A stretch of 64,000 nucleotides of DNA from Cephalotus follicularis (lineage: Eukaryota > Streptophyta > Magnoliopsida > Oxalidales > Cephalotaceae). The position numbers and the translations under genes are program-made. The number at the start of each line of letters is the position of its first letter. Within the stretch, counting starts at the first letter, position 1. The DNA lies in contig BDDD01001646.1 in NCBI GenBank assembly GCA_001972305.1, positions 299,495 to 363,494 of the forward strand, written 5' to 3'. The notes beneath the pieces are model-generated. The model saw only the letters and a list, made by a program, of their open reading frames with translations, ran no database searches and was not told the DNA's origin. Positions 21,799 to 31,813 of this stretch are shown here, piece after piece.

Positions 21799-23040
21799 AA
21801 GATGACATTATACACATTCTTTTTATTTATTCCAAGGTACAATAATGAAGATAATATTTTTCTTTCACATAGTAAGATCGAAACAATTGTTTAATACTCA
21901 TGATCATCTCGTACTAATGTGAATTTCAAAATATAATTTCAAAATTACCTTAAATAAATGTATACAATCGGAAAGGTATTTTATCCGATTGTTAACCACG
22001 ATCCTTGATTATAAAAATCAACATTAAATAAATGCCAATACTAAATTACTTACTTAAGTCAATTTAGGTAAATGTCAACTTTGTATTATCCATTAAGTCA
22101 ATTTAGGTAAATGTCAACTTTTTATTATCCATATTTAAATTGACATATAAATAAATGTGAAATAATAATAATAAATAAATAAACGGTATAGACTGCTAAA
22201 GTGTATAATGTTGCCATAGGACACAATATGCATACTCATGTGTAAATGAGTTTTATAAAAGACTGAGATTTAAGAAACAAAAAACAAACAAAACAAAACA
22301 AAAATCCTCTTCATAGCGCCCAGGCACACATTGCTGAGGAAGCACAGTGCCAGGCGCACATCGCATAGGAATCGATAGTGCGCGACGCATAGCCCAGGCG
22401 CTGTGCATCACAAAGGAGAAGAGAGGAATCGACGTCGGGCGTGCGAGGTGTACGGCATGATTAGATGCTAGTCGTCTTCATCATAGCGCCAGGCACAGGA
22501 CAGAGGAAGAGAGAGGGCTTGACGCTGGGCTTTCGAGCGCCTGTTCGTCGGGAAGAGAAAGCATACGGCGCGGGTCCACACCAACGGTAAGCCCATTCCT
22601 CTTCTTCCGCCTCTATCTCCTTCCTTCTCCTTCCTTCTCCTCGGCGGCAAAACAAACGTGTGCCACCACCAGCGTTAATGATATTTTTTATTTGTAATTA
22701 AAATGAAATTAAGACTGTAATTTTCAATTACTGTAAATTCAATTCATCAATTCCTCTGTTCTTAGATTCTTTGTGAAATTAGAGTCTGTGATTCTTGTTG
22801 GGTGTCAATCACGATTTTATTTCAGTGAAAACGTCGTCGGTTTCACCGATGAGCATTCATCGGTGCGATTCCTCCCTCAACCGATCGCACTAGTGATAAC
22901 CGATGTTTACCAGATTGCATAATAATAAAAATCAATTAAACAATAATTTTTAAATCCAAATCAGATTGCAAAAATAAAATCCAATGTGATTTTCTTGTGT
23001 GATTGCATATTCTAATGATATAATCTAATCTCAAATTAAC
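21799..23040 (-). other. Copia-B leader between 5' LTR and gag
   Basis: About 1.24 kb untranslated leader. It includes short repeats around AGCGCCCAGGCACA (22310-22500) and otherwise AT-rich sequence. No supported gene; the short frames at 22461-22655 are low-complexity. Confidence 0.65.
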
Positions 23041-23055
23041 CAGTCTCTGATACCA
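23041..23055 (-). other. Copia-B primer-binding site (tRNA-iMet type)
   Basis: Minus strand reads TGGTATCAGAGACTG one base after the LTR end, the classical match to the 3' end of plant initiator methionine tRNA. Confidence 0.88.
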
Positions 23056-23056
23056 A

Positions 23057-23443
23057 TGTTAAATAAACATAATCATGAATATAAAATATAATTACAGGAT
23101 ACTTACAATAGATTTGAGATTAGAATATGTTCTTGATTAACGGAGTTGCTACAAGAGTTTCTCCGATACGATTCACGTTTACAAGTCCTAGAAACGATTG
23201 GTAATGTTTCTAGAGTTAAGGAGGATAATTTAATTGAGAGATGAGAGGGAGGGAGCATCTGTTGTTTTTCTTCAGAATACATTTCTTACAGGAGTTCTAC
23301 TCCTCTTAAATAAACAAAAGATACGTTAAAATAACTCTCTGACAGTTATCTAACTGCCTGTGAGTTAGAACCCCCCCATTTCATGTGGGTGGTTCATAGA
23401 TCATGGATCATGGGTCGGGTCAAACCCAACCCATATACTAACA
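23057..23443 (-). repeat. Copia-B 5' LTR
   Basis: 387 bp, TG...CA on the plus strand (TGTTAAATAAACAT to CATATACTAACA), followed by the GACAT duplication. Compared with the 3' LTR it has a 7-bp tandem duplication (ATCATGG) near 23399-23412. Confidence 0.92.
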
Positions 23444-23749
23444 GACATGAATTTCCATCAAACATACTAGTCATGTTAGTTCCCATAAAGTCCAGCATTA
23501 ACATGCACACCGCTGTATATGCTCAATACTTATCTTCCCAAATGCCCCCCAGCCCCTTGCCTGTGTGTATACCCTTCGCTAAACAATTGAAGAATCTATC
23601 AGAGTTGTTCCTTTAAAAAACAAGATGTTGATATTTATGTCTCAATCCTAGTTTTGATGATAACATATTTGTGTTTAACCAAGTTTCTTTATGTGCAAGA
23701 AAAACATGGAATGCGCAAAACAGCACGAAAAACTGCAGAAACAGGATAA

Positions 23750-24115
23750 AGCGTCGACGCTCAGAAATAAAGCGTCAGCGCTTTGTGCAACAGTCGAGAC
23801 AATGAACAAAGCGTCTACCGTTGAAGTGTTTTGAGGAGAGGAACAAATGTTCAAACCGTCGACGCCCAATTATAAGCGTATGCGCTTTAATTCAGAGCTT
23901 CAGCGCTTTGAGACCTCAAGTTAGCGCTTAAAAACAGAGACTCTTGGATCCAATCAATTTGACAAAAGCGGCGACGCTCAACACTAAGCGTCAGCGCTTT
24001 GAGGCAACAGTCGACTCCTACATCCAGAACGCCTGCGCTTTGACTCGACAAATTCAAATTAAAATACCTAACGGTCATATAAGCGCCGACGCTTTGAGGG
24101 AGACAGTCGACGCTT
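23750..24115. repeat. Array of AAGCGTCGACGCTT-like palindromic motifs
   Basis: Repeated inverted motifs built from AAAGCGTC and GACGCTTT, for example AAAGCGTCGACGCTC, AAGCGTCAGCGCTTTG (seen twice), ACCGTCGACGCC, GCGCCGACGCTTTGAG and CAGTCGACGCTTTGC. They are irregularly spaced and form a CpG-rich island in AT-rich DNA within the solo LTR. Confidence 0.8.
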
Positions 24116-24719
24116 TGCACGGCTGAAAAGAATTCTGACAGAGTTTTAATGCGCCGTTTTTGATGCAACAAATTTCAAGACATACCCAACGGATCTCTGA
24201 GGCAAAAATATATATATACAAAGGTGTTTTGAAGAGAAAGAAGAAGAGGAACACAAGTAACATCAAATACAAAGATCATTCAAGAAAACATAATACAAGC
24301 ATTCAAAATCAAAGTTCATCTCAAAAGCTTTTGTCTTATATCTTAGCCTATATTTGTTCCCACTTAAATTGAGCGATTTCATCTTGTAAAATCCAACCTT
24401 TTGAGAGGTTTAGAACGAAATACTATTTTATCTATTTTGATTGTAATAGGGGAGTGAACCCTAAAAGAAATTGGGGAGTGAACCCAAAGAGAGTTGTAAG
24501 TGATTGAGGTCAATCACAAAGGTGTACCGAATAGCACCCGGAATCTTATTCGGAGAATAGTGGAAACTCAAGGAGATCCTTGGGAAAAGTGGACGTAGGC
24601 AAGAGTTACGCCGAACTACTCTAAAAATCGTGTTTGCAAACTCTCTAACTCTCTCTCTTTGAATTGTTTATTTAATCGCTATTGTTTGCATACATCCTTG
24701 TTCATTAGTTTGTTAAATT

Positions 24720-24813
24720 AAAATTGTAAAAAGGTTAATTATTTTTAGAAACTACAATTCACACCCCCCTTAAAATTGTAAAAAGGTTAATTATTTTTAG
24801 AAACTACAATTCA
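24720..24813. repeat. 42-bp tandem duplication
   Basis: A 42-bp unit (AAAATTGTAAAAAGGTTAAT... to ...CTACAATTCA) is present at 24720-24761 and again at 24772-24813, separated by CACCCCCCTT. It lies at the end of the solo LTR. Confidence 0.9.
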
Positions 24814-24951
24814 TTTACAAGACAATTTCCCTTCACACATGACATAATGTGGAAAGGTTATAGGCCACCAATGTAGACCAGCAATAGTTTTTTGCCCCCA
24901 TTTTGCTAGATGAAACCATAAAGTACCTAATCATTTTGTTAAATTAGTTTA

Positions 24952-25779
24952 GGGTAAATTACACAAAACACCTTAGTTTTATCTCCGTTGACACTTTAGC
25001 ACCTGAAGATTACAAAATGACAAAGTCACACCTCATTATTAATGTTGTTAACGAAAATTACAAAATACAATATTACCATTATATTAAAAAAATATGTACT
25101 TAGTGTATTAAAAAATCTCAGTTCCCTTTCTATGCTCTCCGAACACGCATAGCCATTTTCACTAGCTCCACTCTCACCCCTACATGAACCCATCTCCATC
25201 AAAACAACCCTTCACCTCCACCAAATGCTCAACCAAACACAACCCCTAAAACCTATAACCAAAGCCTTATCCAGTGCCTAAATTACCAACAAGTAGCCAC
25301 TGTGAAACAAAAACCACTGCCCAAAATAAAAACCCACAACCGAACCACAACCTCAAAACACCCTGTAAAACCAAAACCCACAAAGCATACCCACATAAAA
25401 AAATTCCACTGCTATAAAAGACAACCTCCAACCAATCACCCAAGCTACATCATTCACAAGCAGCCACACACTCACCTTACCGCACCAACCATCGTATGAC
25501 ACACCTCCATCACCGCCCTTCCTCTATCCAGACCCGAAATTTTTGAACGCAAATCTGGTATGGATCCCATTGTTGGTGTGGTTTGGTGAGGGAGAGAAAG
25601 CATGGAGAGAGAACTGAGATTTTTTAATACACTAAGTGCATATTTTTTAATATAAGGGTAGTATTGGATTTTGAAATTTTCGTTAACAACATTATAAGGT
25701 GTGACTTTGTCATTTTGTAATCTTCAGGAACTAAAGTCTCAATAGAGATAAAACTCAGGTATTTTTATGTAATTTACCT
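24952..25779. mobile_element. Non-autonomous MULE-like element with long TIRs
   Basis: 828 bp with terminal inverted repeats of roughly 190 bp: GGGTAAATTACACAAAACAC at the left and, reversed, AGGTAAATTACATAAAAATA at the right. Matching inner landmarks include GAAGATTACAAAATGACAAA and CACTTAGTGTATTAAAAAA. It is flanked by 9-bp ATTAGTTTA (24943-24951) and ATTACTTTA (25780-25788), one mismatch, the duplication length typical of Mutator-like elements. The middle (25150-25560) is C/A-rich, contains no transposase and is unrecognised. Confidence 0.75.
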
Positions 25780-25788
25780 ATTACTTTA

Positions 25789-27128
25789 TTAGAAACACTA
25801 AATTTGTGTAGCAGGGGGCCTTATGTGGGGCCAGGCTAAAAGAGTTGATCTTAATAGTTGTGTAATTTATCATTCTTTGTTTAGATGTATTTAGCAGCTG
25901 CACGGTATAGATAGGTTGACAAAAGAATAATAAATGTAGAGACTGACTATCACTAAATTTCAAGTTTGAAAGAATAAAATGTCCATTGAGGAATAAACGA
26001 CCTCTTAGTCTTAAGTATGACAAATAGCCCTCATGGAGGAATCCTAGGCTTTTGTATCCCCTCTGCATGTATTATTTTGTTTCCATCTCAAATCCCTGCT
26101 CATATTTTTTTTTAAAGAATAAGCAGTAGAAAGCTAAAATTTTTAATTGGGTATGACTTAATTTAAGTGGTAAGGGTATTAGTAATACAGCACGAGGTTT
26201 TGGATTCAATTCTATATTAAAGCTTTTATCTTTTTATATGTGAAATATGAACGTATCCACAAAATTGGCTAAGATTGAGACTGATTCTTAGATTATAAAA
26301 ACGCACACACAATAGTCGACTTGAGTCTTCAGTAATGCTCCATTTTAATTTTCATTGATAATTTATTGATGTCAGACAACCATGTAAGCATGCCATTGTT
26401 ATGGTCCAAAAGATGTGGAGTGCTACCCTTAAATGCTAAGTATCCCATGACACCTGCAGTTTTTCTTTTAATAGGGAGAGTGAGTTTTATGCAGCCCTCA
26501 TTCACTCAGAACTGCCTATTTCTCGTGAAAAAGCCCCTTACGTGTGCTTAGTAATCTCCTTCTTTTCATGACCGACAATTCACTCATCTTTCTCTAAACA
26601 CACCTGCAACAAAATACCGTACGCACTGTAACAGTGCACTCCTCTTTTCTTCTCCCGTTTCTTTCACTTTCCTTTCATTCAATCTTTTACTCTCGTCTTT
26701 GGAGCCATTTGCTTCTTTGATCAAAACATAGCCTTTTCGCGTATATATACAATACAACCCATTCTCTATAATGCAGGCGTTTTTTGACTCTGATTCTTTT
26801 CTTGTCTTGTTCTTGTCTTCGGCTCTCATTCTCCTCCTTTCAAAAAAAATGCTATAATGGGTATTATTTTTTCTCCCTAAAATCAATGGATTGAAGAAAA
26901 ATCTGAAATGGGTTTTCATTAAGAATGATTATGAGTGACTTGGGGTTTTGAGAGAAAGAAAGAAATCAATGAAGTAAAAAGGGGGTTATATTAGGAAGTC
27001 ATGTTCTCGAATGAAGATTTTGATGATGTACAAAGTGGGTTTTATGACCCCCTTGATTATTTTTGGTGCTTGAAGAAGAAAGTTGATTTCTTTAACTGAA
27101 AAAAAAAAAATACCTTGGCAACCCAAAG
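25789..27128. other. Flank and likely 5' region of the receptor-kinase fragment
   Basis: No gene is recognised from 25789 to about 26400. From about 26620 to 27110 the sequence becomes CT- then GA/A-rich (CTCCTCTTTTCTTCTCCCG; GAGAGAAAGAAAGAAATC), as in a plant 5' UTR. Its place directly before the kinase ATG suggests the promoter and leader were duplicated with the gene fragment. Confidence 0.4.
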
Positions 27129-27502
27129 ATGACATTTTTATGTCTTTTTTCTATTGTGCTGCTTGGGTTTCTTTCAAAATGTCATCTTCGTAGGGCTCAA
27201 CTCAGTGATCAAGCTATATTGCTAGCCATCAACAGAGAGCTTAATGTACCTGGCTGGGGTGCCAACAATACAGACTACTGTAATTGGACTGGCATTCGCT
27301 GCGGCTTGAACCATTCAATGGTGGAAAGGCTTGATCTTTCTCATCATGAGCTTCGAGGTAATGTCACTCTAATCCCCAAGCTTGAAGCATTGAAGCAGCT
27401 TGACCTTTCTTACAATAATTTTGATGGGCCAATCCCTTGTGCTTTTGGCAATTTAAGTGAGCTGTAGTTACTTGATTTGTCTTGGAATAACTTTGGAGAG
27501 AG
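27129..27502 (+). pseudogene. PXC3-type LRR receptor-like kinase, 5' fragment
   Basis: The N-terminus of a leucine-rich-repeat receptor-like kinase resembling the PXC3 (inactive or tyrosine-type LRR-RLK) group, plasma-membrane receptors linked to vascular development. Residues 1-25 are a signal peptide (MTFLCLFSIVLLGFL). Next comes an LRR N-terminal cap (QAILLAINRELNVPG, DYCNWTGIRCG), then the first repeats (VERLDLSHHELRGNVT, LKQLDLSYNNFDGPIP). An in-frame TAG at 27465-27467 follows GNLSEL. Similarity continues for about 12 codons (LLDLSWNNFGE) and ends near 27502. The remaining LRRs, membrane segment and kinase domain are absent. A truncated duplicate. Confidence 0.78.
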
Positions 27503-28477
27503 TTGGGTAGGCTTAAAAATTTTACATCATTAAGATACTAGAATACTCAAAAACTTTCAAAACACTGCTAGTAGACATTACATAACACTAATTCTTAAAA
27601 AAAAACGCAAAAATATTAAGAATAGATTCTAGTCGATGCAGATTTCATAAAAATTAGTTTCAAAACAAATCCAAAAAATCCAAGCCTAATAACTCATTCA
27701 TCCATTTTTATTCAAAAAATTTTAATCATTACCGAATGGGAACAACCACCTCAAAATTATAAACAATTTTCATAACTATTTATTCAATCTACTTACGATT
27801 ATTTTGACTATACAGATGCATGGAAAAATGCATTATTATTCTAAAACATTGAGAATAAACATTCTTAGTTTTTTTTTTTGTTTTGATAAGACATTTAACA
27901 ATGATGAAACCATTCTATATTGGTTCATGTATTGGTTGACTTATTATGGACCACTCTTAAGACATTTTACCCCATTCATTGATGAAGCACTACTTACTTT
28001 TCATAAAAACAGTGAAAAAATTAAACATTACCCAACAATGCTCATATTCTTTATTCATTGTAGATTATCCTGATCATATAATGGAATTATAGTATTGAAC
28101 AATTTAAAGACACTTTACCAACTCTACGCAAGTAGTGGAATAATTATGACTTGTCAAAATGCACTTCCTAAACCATTGTTCAATCACTACGCCAAAGTTA
28201 TTCAATCTCAATAATTTGCTCTTTCAAAAAGCCAAATACAAACCACTATCCCTTCTTCATCCACCAAAATGGAACTACAAGAACAAATTAAAAAATTGCA
28301 ACAAGTATTAGCCAACCTCCTGGCTTTGATAGCGACAATGACGAAGCCGAGTTTCAAGCCACCATTGCTTCAGTCAACCTAGAAGATGACGAAGATTTCC
28401 TCCCAGTCGTTCCTCACAAAAGGAAGGGCAAAGAAAAAATTATAAAAATTGGCAAAAAATAACCATTCGACCGGTAA
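27503..28477 (+). other. AT-rich region with frame fragments of an unidentified element
   Basis: Two frame fragments look protein-like but I cannot assign them. About 27889-28073 is aromatic-rich (ILYWFMYWLTYYGP, then HYPTMLIFFIHC). About 28269-28465 starts MELQEQIKKLQQVLAN and, after a probable one-base loss, continues FDSDNDEAEFQATIASVNLE and ends in a basic tail. The order (frame remnants, then short repeats, then a TATA-like box at 28814-28821) would suit a degraded retroelement or pararetrovirus-like insertion; this is a guess. Confidence 0.3.
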
Positions 28478-29105
28478 AATACTATTCATGAACAGTAACC
28501 GCACTGCCGTCAGACAAGGTACTGTTCCTCAACAGTAACCCACACCAGCCGCCAGACACAATACTATTCATCAAAGTAACCTCACTCAGCTAGGCAGGTT
28601 ACTGTTCATCAACAGTAAATGCACTATGCACTCAACCTATGTACAGAGAAGCCATTCTTTATTTTTTGGCAAAAGTTTTTAGAGAGAGAGTCTCGAGCTC
28701 TCGAGAGAGAAGCTCTCATATAATCTAGTATCTCCGGTGCTTTCTTCTTCTACTATTCTGATTCCTATCATTGTAAATCATTATCTAAGAATGTAAACGC
28801 TGTAAACATTTCACTATAAATAAAACTTCCTTATTCATTTTACACGGACGCTTTGAATTGTAAGTGTTCCCTTACTTATTCTTTACATTTTATTTTTTAT
28901 AAACTGTCTAAACATTCAACGGTTCCATCGACACGGTTGGTATTACTGTCTGACTGAGTGGATTCCGATTAATTTATTTTACTATTCCGGTAATATTTAC
29001 CATTTTGATCACTATTCATTGAATTTTTTGACAATTATTCATTGAAGTTTCCAGCAACGGTACTATTCATTGAATTTTTTGATAACTATTCATTGAATTC
29101 TCCGA
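28478..29105. repeat. CTGTTCATCAACAGT-type short repeats and promoter-like segment
   Basis: Four spaced copies of a semi-palindromic motif lie at 28478-28620 (ACTATTCATGAACAGTAACC, ACTGTTCCTCAACAGTAACC, ACTATTCATCAAAGTAACC, ACTGTTCATCAACAGTAAA). A second group at 28995-29100 repeats CTATTCATTGAATTTTTTGA about three times. Between them are GAGAGA/CTCGAG-rich sequence and TATAAATAAA near 28816. Origin unknown. Confidence 0.65.
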
Positions 29106-29114
29106 TCACATATA

Positions 29115-29575
29115 TATATTACCAGGGATCTTCTTCCCGATGGCAATGCAATGCATTATTAGAACATCTCGTATTATTGGATCAAATATACTTACGATTA
29201 ACCGCAATTTAAAATGCATGATATAAATGTTTAGTTTCTCCTTATTGAATGACTAACATAACTAAATGAAAATTTCTTATTGTGATCATTAGAGAAATTT
29301 AAGTTATTACCAAGCAGAGAAACTGAGTGGTATATCTTAACTTCAACAAAAAAAAAAAAAGTACCCTAAGGGGAAACAGCCAGATCGGAGTGCAAGCAAT
29401 GGATTTAGGAAGCCAATGAGAACCGTTAAATATATCAAAAATGGAAACCAAGTGATCGGATACAAAAGATTCCTTTAATTTAATGAAGGAAAGCATCCCA
29501 ATGGAAAGAGAATGGAGCGGAAAATGCATGAATAATCTGCCTCCAACTTGTCAAAGGAGTACAGATGACAACAAT
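29115..29575 (+). pseudogene. NAC-b intron 1 tail and exon 2
   Basis: The intron 1 tail (29115-29317, GGCAATGCAATGCATTATTA to AAATTTAAGTTATTACC) is followed by exon 2 at 29318-29575. The exon encodes NAC subdomains C and D: ETEWY, then after an A-run frameshift KKYPKGKQPDRSASNGFRK, IKNGNQVIGYKRF and FNEGKHPNGKRM. There is a stop before FNEG, a short deletion near the exon end, and the donor is changed (AATGAATTT where NAC-c has AAGGTATTT). Assigning this to the same gene as exon 1 at 12582 is inferred from order and strand; 16.4 kb of mostly foreign DNA lies between. Confidence 0.8.
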
Positions 29576-29958
29576 GAATTTTTATAATATTGGATTATAT
29601 ATAAAGAAAAATATTTTCCTCCACACCGGCATGAAAAATGCATGAATATATGCAAATTGCTTTCTCTAATTATCAACTTCTAATCTTGAATAATGATTAT
29701 CATTGTTTATTATTTATCAACCTCCATGTATTATTTCTTATGCGCATGTTTGATTTCTTGTTATAGAATATAATAGACAAAAATAAATAAATAAATATCA
29801 TTCAGGACTAGGATGAGTAAACTAAATATTTTGGTTAATGTTTTGTATTCCTATTTTTTTTTCAAATTATAGTTGGGGAATAAGAAAATAAAATTATGTT
29901 TATCTTTTTCCTTAAACAATTCTAAAAAAAAATCCTAATATAAAACTGGGGTATTTAG

Positions 29959-31085
29959 ACCCCGTTTGGTAATGCGTTTAACATTCGCTTTTTCCTCCCA
30001 AAAGCTATTTCTTTACCAAACGCTTTAAACTTAATAATTTCGTCTACAACAATCACTTTTGTTTTTTAAACGTTGAGAAACAATTTTTTCCAACACATGA
30101 AATTAATGTGTTGAGAAAATGCAAAATCACTTCTCCCAACCAGGCTCTCTCCCAAATCCTTTCTCACTCTGTAACACACAAGAAAACAGCCTGATCATGT
30201 CAATTTCCTCTATATTTAGTTCCCCACTTTTGCTTGCACCCAATAGTTATTCCAGCACGACGTCGTTTACCCACACCCAGACAAAATCAAACCCGATTGT
30301 CGGTGGTGGTCATGGCGTTGGTGGGTTAGTGGTAGAGTGCTCATCAAGGCCGCAGAAGAAGGCAACGGCACACCACATGAAGACAAGGCCGCGAAAGACG
30401 CAACCATGGATGTTAAGCGCAAACCAACTGTGTACGCTCCTTTGCCACTACTTCCACCTGATTGGACCCTTGTTGCTAATGACAGTAATAGCATCGAAGC
30501 TGTTACTGATGCTGCTGCTGAGGTTGTTTTTCCTGCACTTACAGGTGGGTTCGACGACAGTGGGCATGAGGTTTGTGGACTTGTTATTTTTTGTTTGATT
30601 TTAAAATGGGTGTTTGTATTTGGTTTCGGTGGACTTGGATTTTGTGGGTTTGGTTTCGATGGACTCGGGGCGTTGATGGTGGACGTTGGTTTGGAGTCAG
30701 GATGGCTGTGGCTTAGAGGTAAGGGTTTTTGGTCTTGTTTGTGGCTTGTTGGCGTTTGGGATTGGTGTTTGGGGGCTAGTTCTTTGTAGTGTTGGGTTGT
30801 TTGAAGGCTAACAGTGGCCGTTGATGATTATTGTGGATTGGGTTTGATGACAAAGGTGATGGTTGCTGAAGGCAATGGGTTTCGTGAGTGTGGTTTGGTG
30901 GCTATAGGTGGTTCACGTGGAGGCTACGGTGGTGTGATTTTTCCTTTGTTGTTTCCAAGTGATTTTGGTTTTTTTTTTTTACCAAACGACTGTTGTAAAA
31001 GCCAAAGCACTTTTACCTACAACACTTTTAGCCACAGAGTTTTTAAAAGGGATTCTATACAACACACAGCAATACCAAATGAACC
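29959..31085. mobile_element. Transposon carrying a host gene fragment (Pack-type)
   Basis: 1,127-bp insertion in NAC-b intron 2. The empty site is seen in NAC-c (plus-strand 32785-32815), which reads straight through. The 5-bp TTTAG occurs at 29954-29958 and 31086-31090. The ends are imperfectly inverted (CCCCGTTTGGTAATGC and, reversed, GGTTCATTTGGTATTGC), with AT-rich, hairpin-prone subterminal sequence (TTTACCAAACGC, TTTACCAAACGA), as in hAT-like non-autonomous elements. The 5-bp duplication is shorter than the usual 8 bp of hAT, so the class is open. It holds a plastid ribosomal protein gene fragment and no transposase. Confidence 0.72.
30197..30545 (+). pseudogene. Captured plastid 50S ribosomal protein 6 (PSRP6/cL38) fragment
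   Basis: Starts MSISSIFSSPLLLAPNSYSS (transit-peptide-like) and leads into VVECSSRPQKKATAHHMKT and RPRKTQPW in one frame, then after a one-base deletion near 30408 into VKRKPTVYAPLPLLPPDW. This order matches plastid-specific ribosomal protein 6, a small nuclear-encoded chloroplast large-subunit protein. Nearly the full mature protein is recognisable. The frameshift makes it a pseudogene. It lies inside a transposon (29959-31085) that sits in a NAC intron, so it was carried here from elsewhere. Confidence 0.78.
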
Positions 31086-31183
31086 TTTAGTATGCCAAAA
31101 AAAATTAGTTTTTGCAATATATATAGACGAAAAATTAATAGCTAGTAATGAATGGATTTTTTTTATTTTAATGTGTGTGTCAG

Positions 31184-31773
31184 TTGGATGATTGGGTTCT
31201 CTGCAAGATATATATAAGAGTTTTGATAAGGACAAATATAACGAGGATGCAGAAAATCTGAATAACGAAGAGGATGACGAGGATGTGGAAAATCCAAATA
31301 ACGAAGAGGGGTCAAGCACCAATCATGCTTCACAAACTAGGGACATCAACTCAACCGCTATAGTTGATGGTAATTCCAATGGTTTTGATTTGTTAGCATT
31401 CAACAACACACTTGCTAATGAGGTCCATTCAACAACATTCAACCACACACATCCTAATGATGTGTTTCTTCAACAGGAGAATTCAAATTACAGCATGGGA
31501 TACATCTCTGATAGTGCTTTTTCCAATTATGGCATGGTGAGTACAACCCCACCTAATCAATTCACATCAATAAAGTCACAAACTATGTTGCCCTTGAATG
31601 CCCTTGGAGGGATTAGAATTGACTTATGGGCACCTTCAAATAATCTAGCAGTGGTTGAATCAACAAATGTATAGCCTGTGCATGCTACATATGATAACTA
31701 TGCGATTGAACCCTCTAGTAACGATGATCTGTTCGATTTCGTAAGCAGAAGAGTTAAGAGAAGAACACAATAA
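31184..31773 (+). pseudogene. NAC-b exon 3 (end of NAC domain and C-terminal region)
   Basis: After an acceptor TGTGTGTCAG, the exon opens with NAC subdomain E (LDDWVLCKIY), then shifts frame. The C-terminal region is open from 31192 to 31674 (NEDAENLNNEEDDEDVENPN, an acidic repeat region; SMGYISDSAFSNYG; WAPSNNLAVVESTNV). A TAG at 31672-31674 separates it from the last codons (HATYDNYAIEPSSNDDLFDF), ending at a TAA, 31771-31773. Acidic, Asn/Ser-rich C-termini are usual activation regions in NAC proteins. Two breaks: a frameshift after subdomain E and the TAG. Confidence 0.82.
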
Positions 31774-31813
31774 TAAATGATGATTTGGAGTAGGACATTT
31801 GGTTTGCTAATCC

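Larger units (their letters stand above)
16227..23443 (-). mobile_element. Copia-B: full-length Copia LTR retrotransposon
   Basis: Structurally complete, 7,217 bp, reverse orientation. The target duplication GACAT lies at 16222-16226 and 23444-23448. LTRs are 16227-16606 (3' LTR, first base C instead of T) and 23057-23443 (5' LTR). The primer-binding site next to the 5' LTR reads TGGTATCAGAG on the minus strand, complementary to initiator methionine tRNA. Internal order is leader, gag, protease, integrase, RT, RNase H, as in Copia. By hand the LTRs differ at about two dozen positions plus a 7-bp duplication, so the insertion is not recent. The coding region is broken. Confidence 0.93.
23626..24816 (+). 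mobile_element. Solo LTR, probably Copia of Sirevirus type
   Basis: Starts TGTTGATATTTATGTCTC and is flanked by ACAAGA at 23620-23625 and 24817-24822. The distal part (GGGGAGTGAACCC, GAACCCAAAGAGAG, AGTGGACGTAGGCAAGAGTT, GCCGAACTACTCTAAAAA) looks like the 3' part of Sirevirus-type LTRs as I know them. There is no internal region or second LTR, so it is a solo LTR. The exact end is uncertain because a 42-bp tandem duplication lies there. It contains an array of GCGTCGACGC palindromes. Confidence 0.55.

Noticed and set aside
28806..28830. TATAAATAAA as a promoter of a host gene
   Set aside because: No gene follows within reach on the plus strand other than the NAC-b intron tail; kept only as part of an unassigned element.
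30814..31191. 125-codon frame in the right half of the gene-carrying transposon
   Set aside because: Glycine-rich reading of subterminal transposon sequence; it crosses the element border and the TSD.
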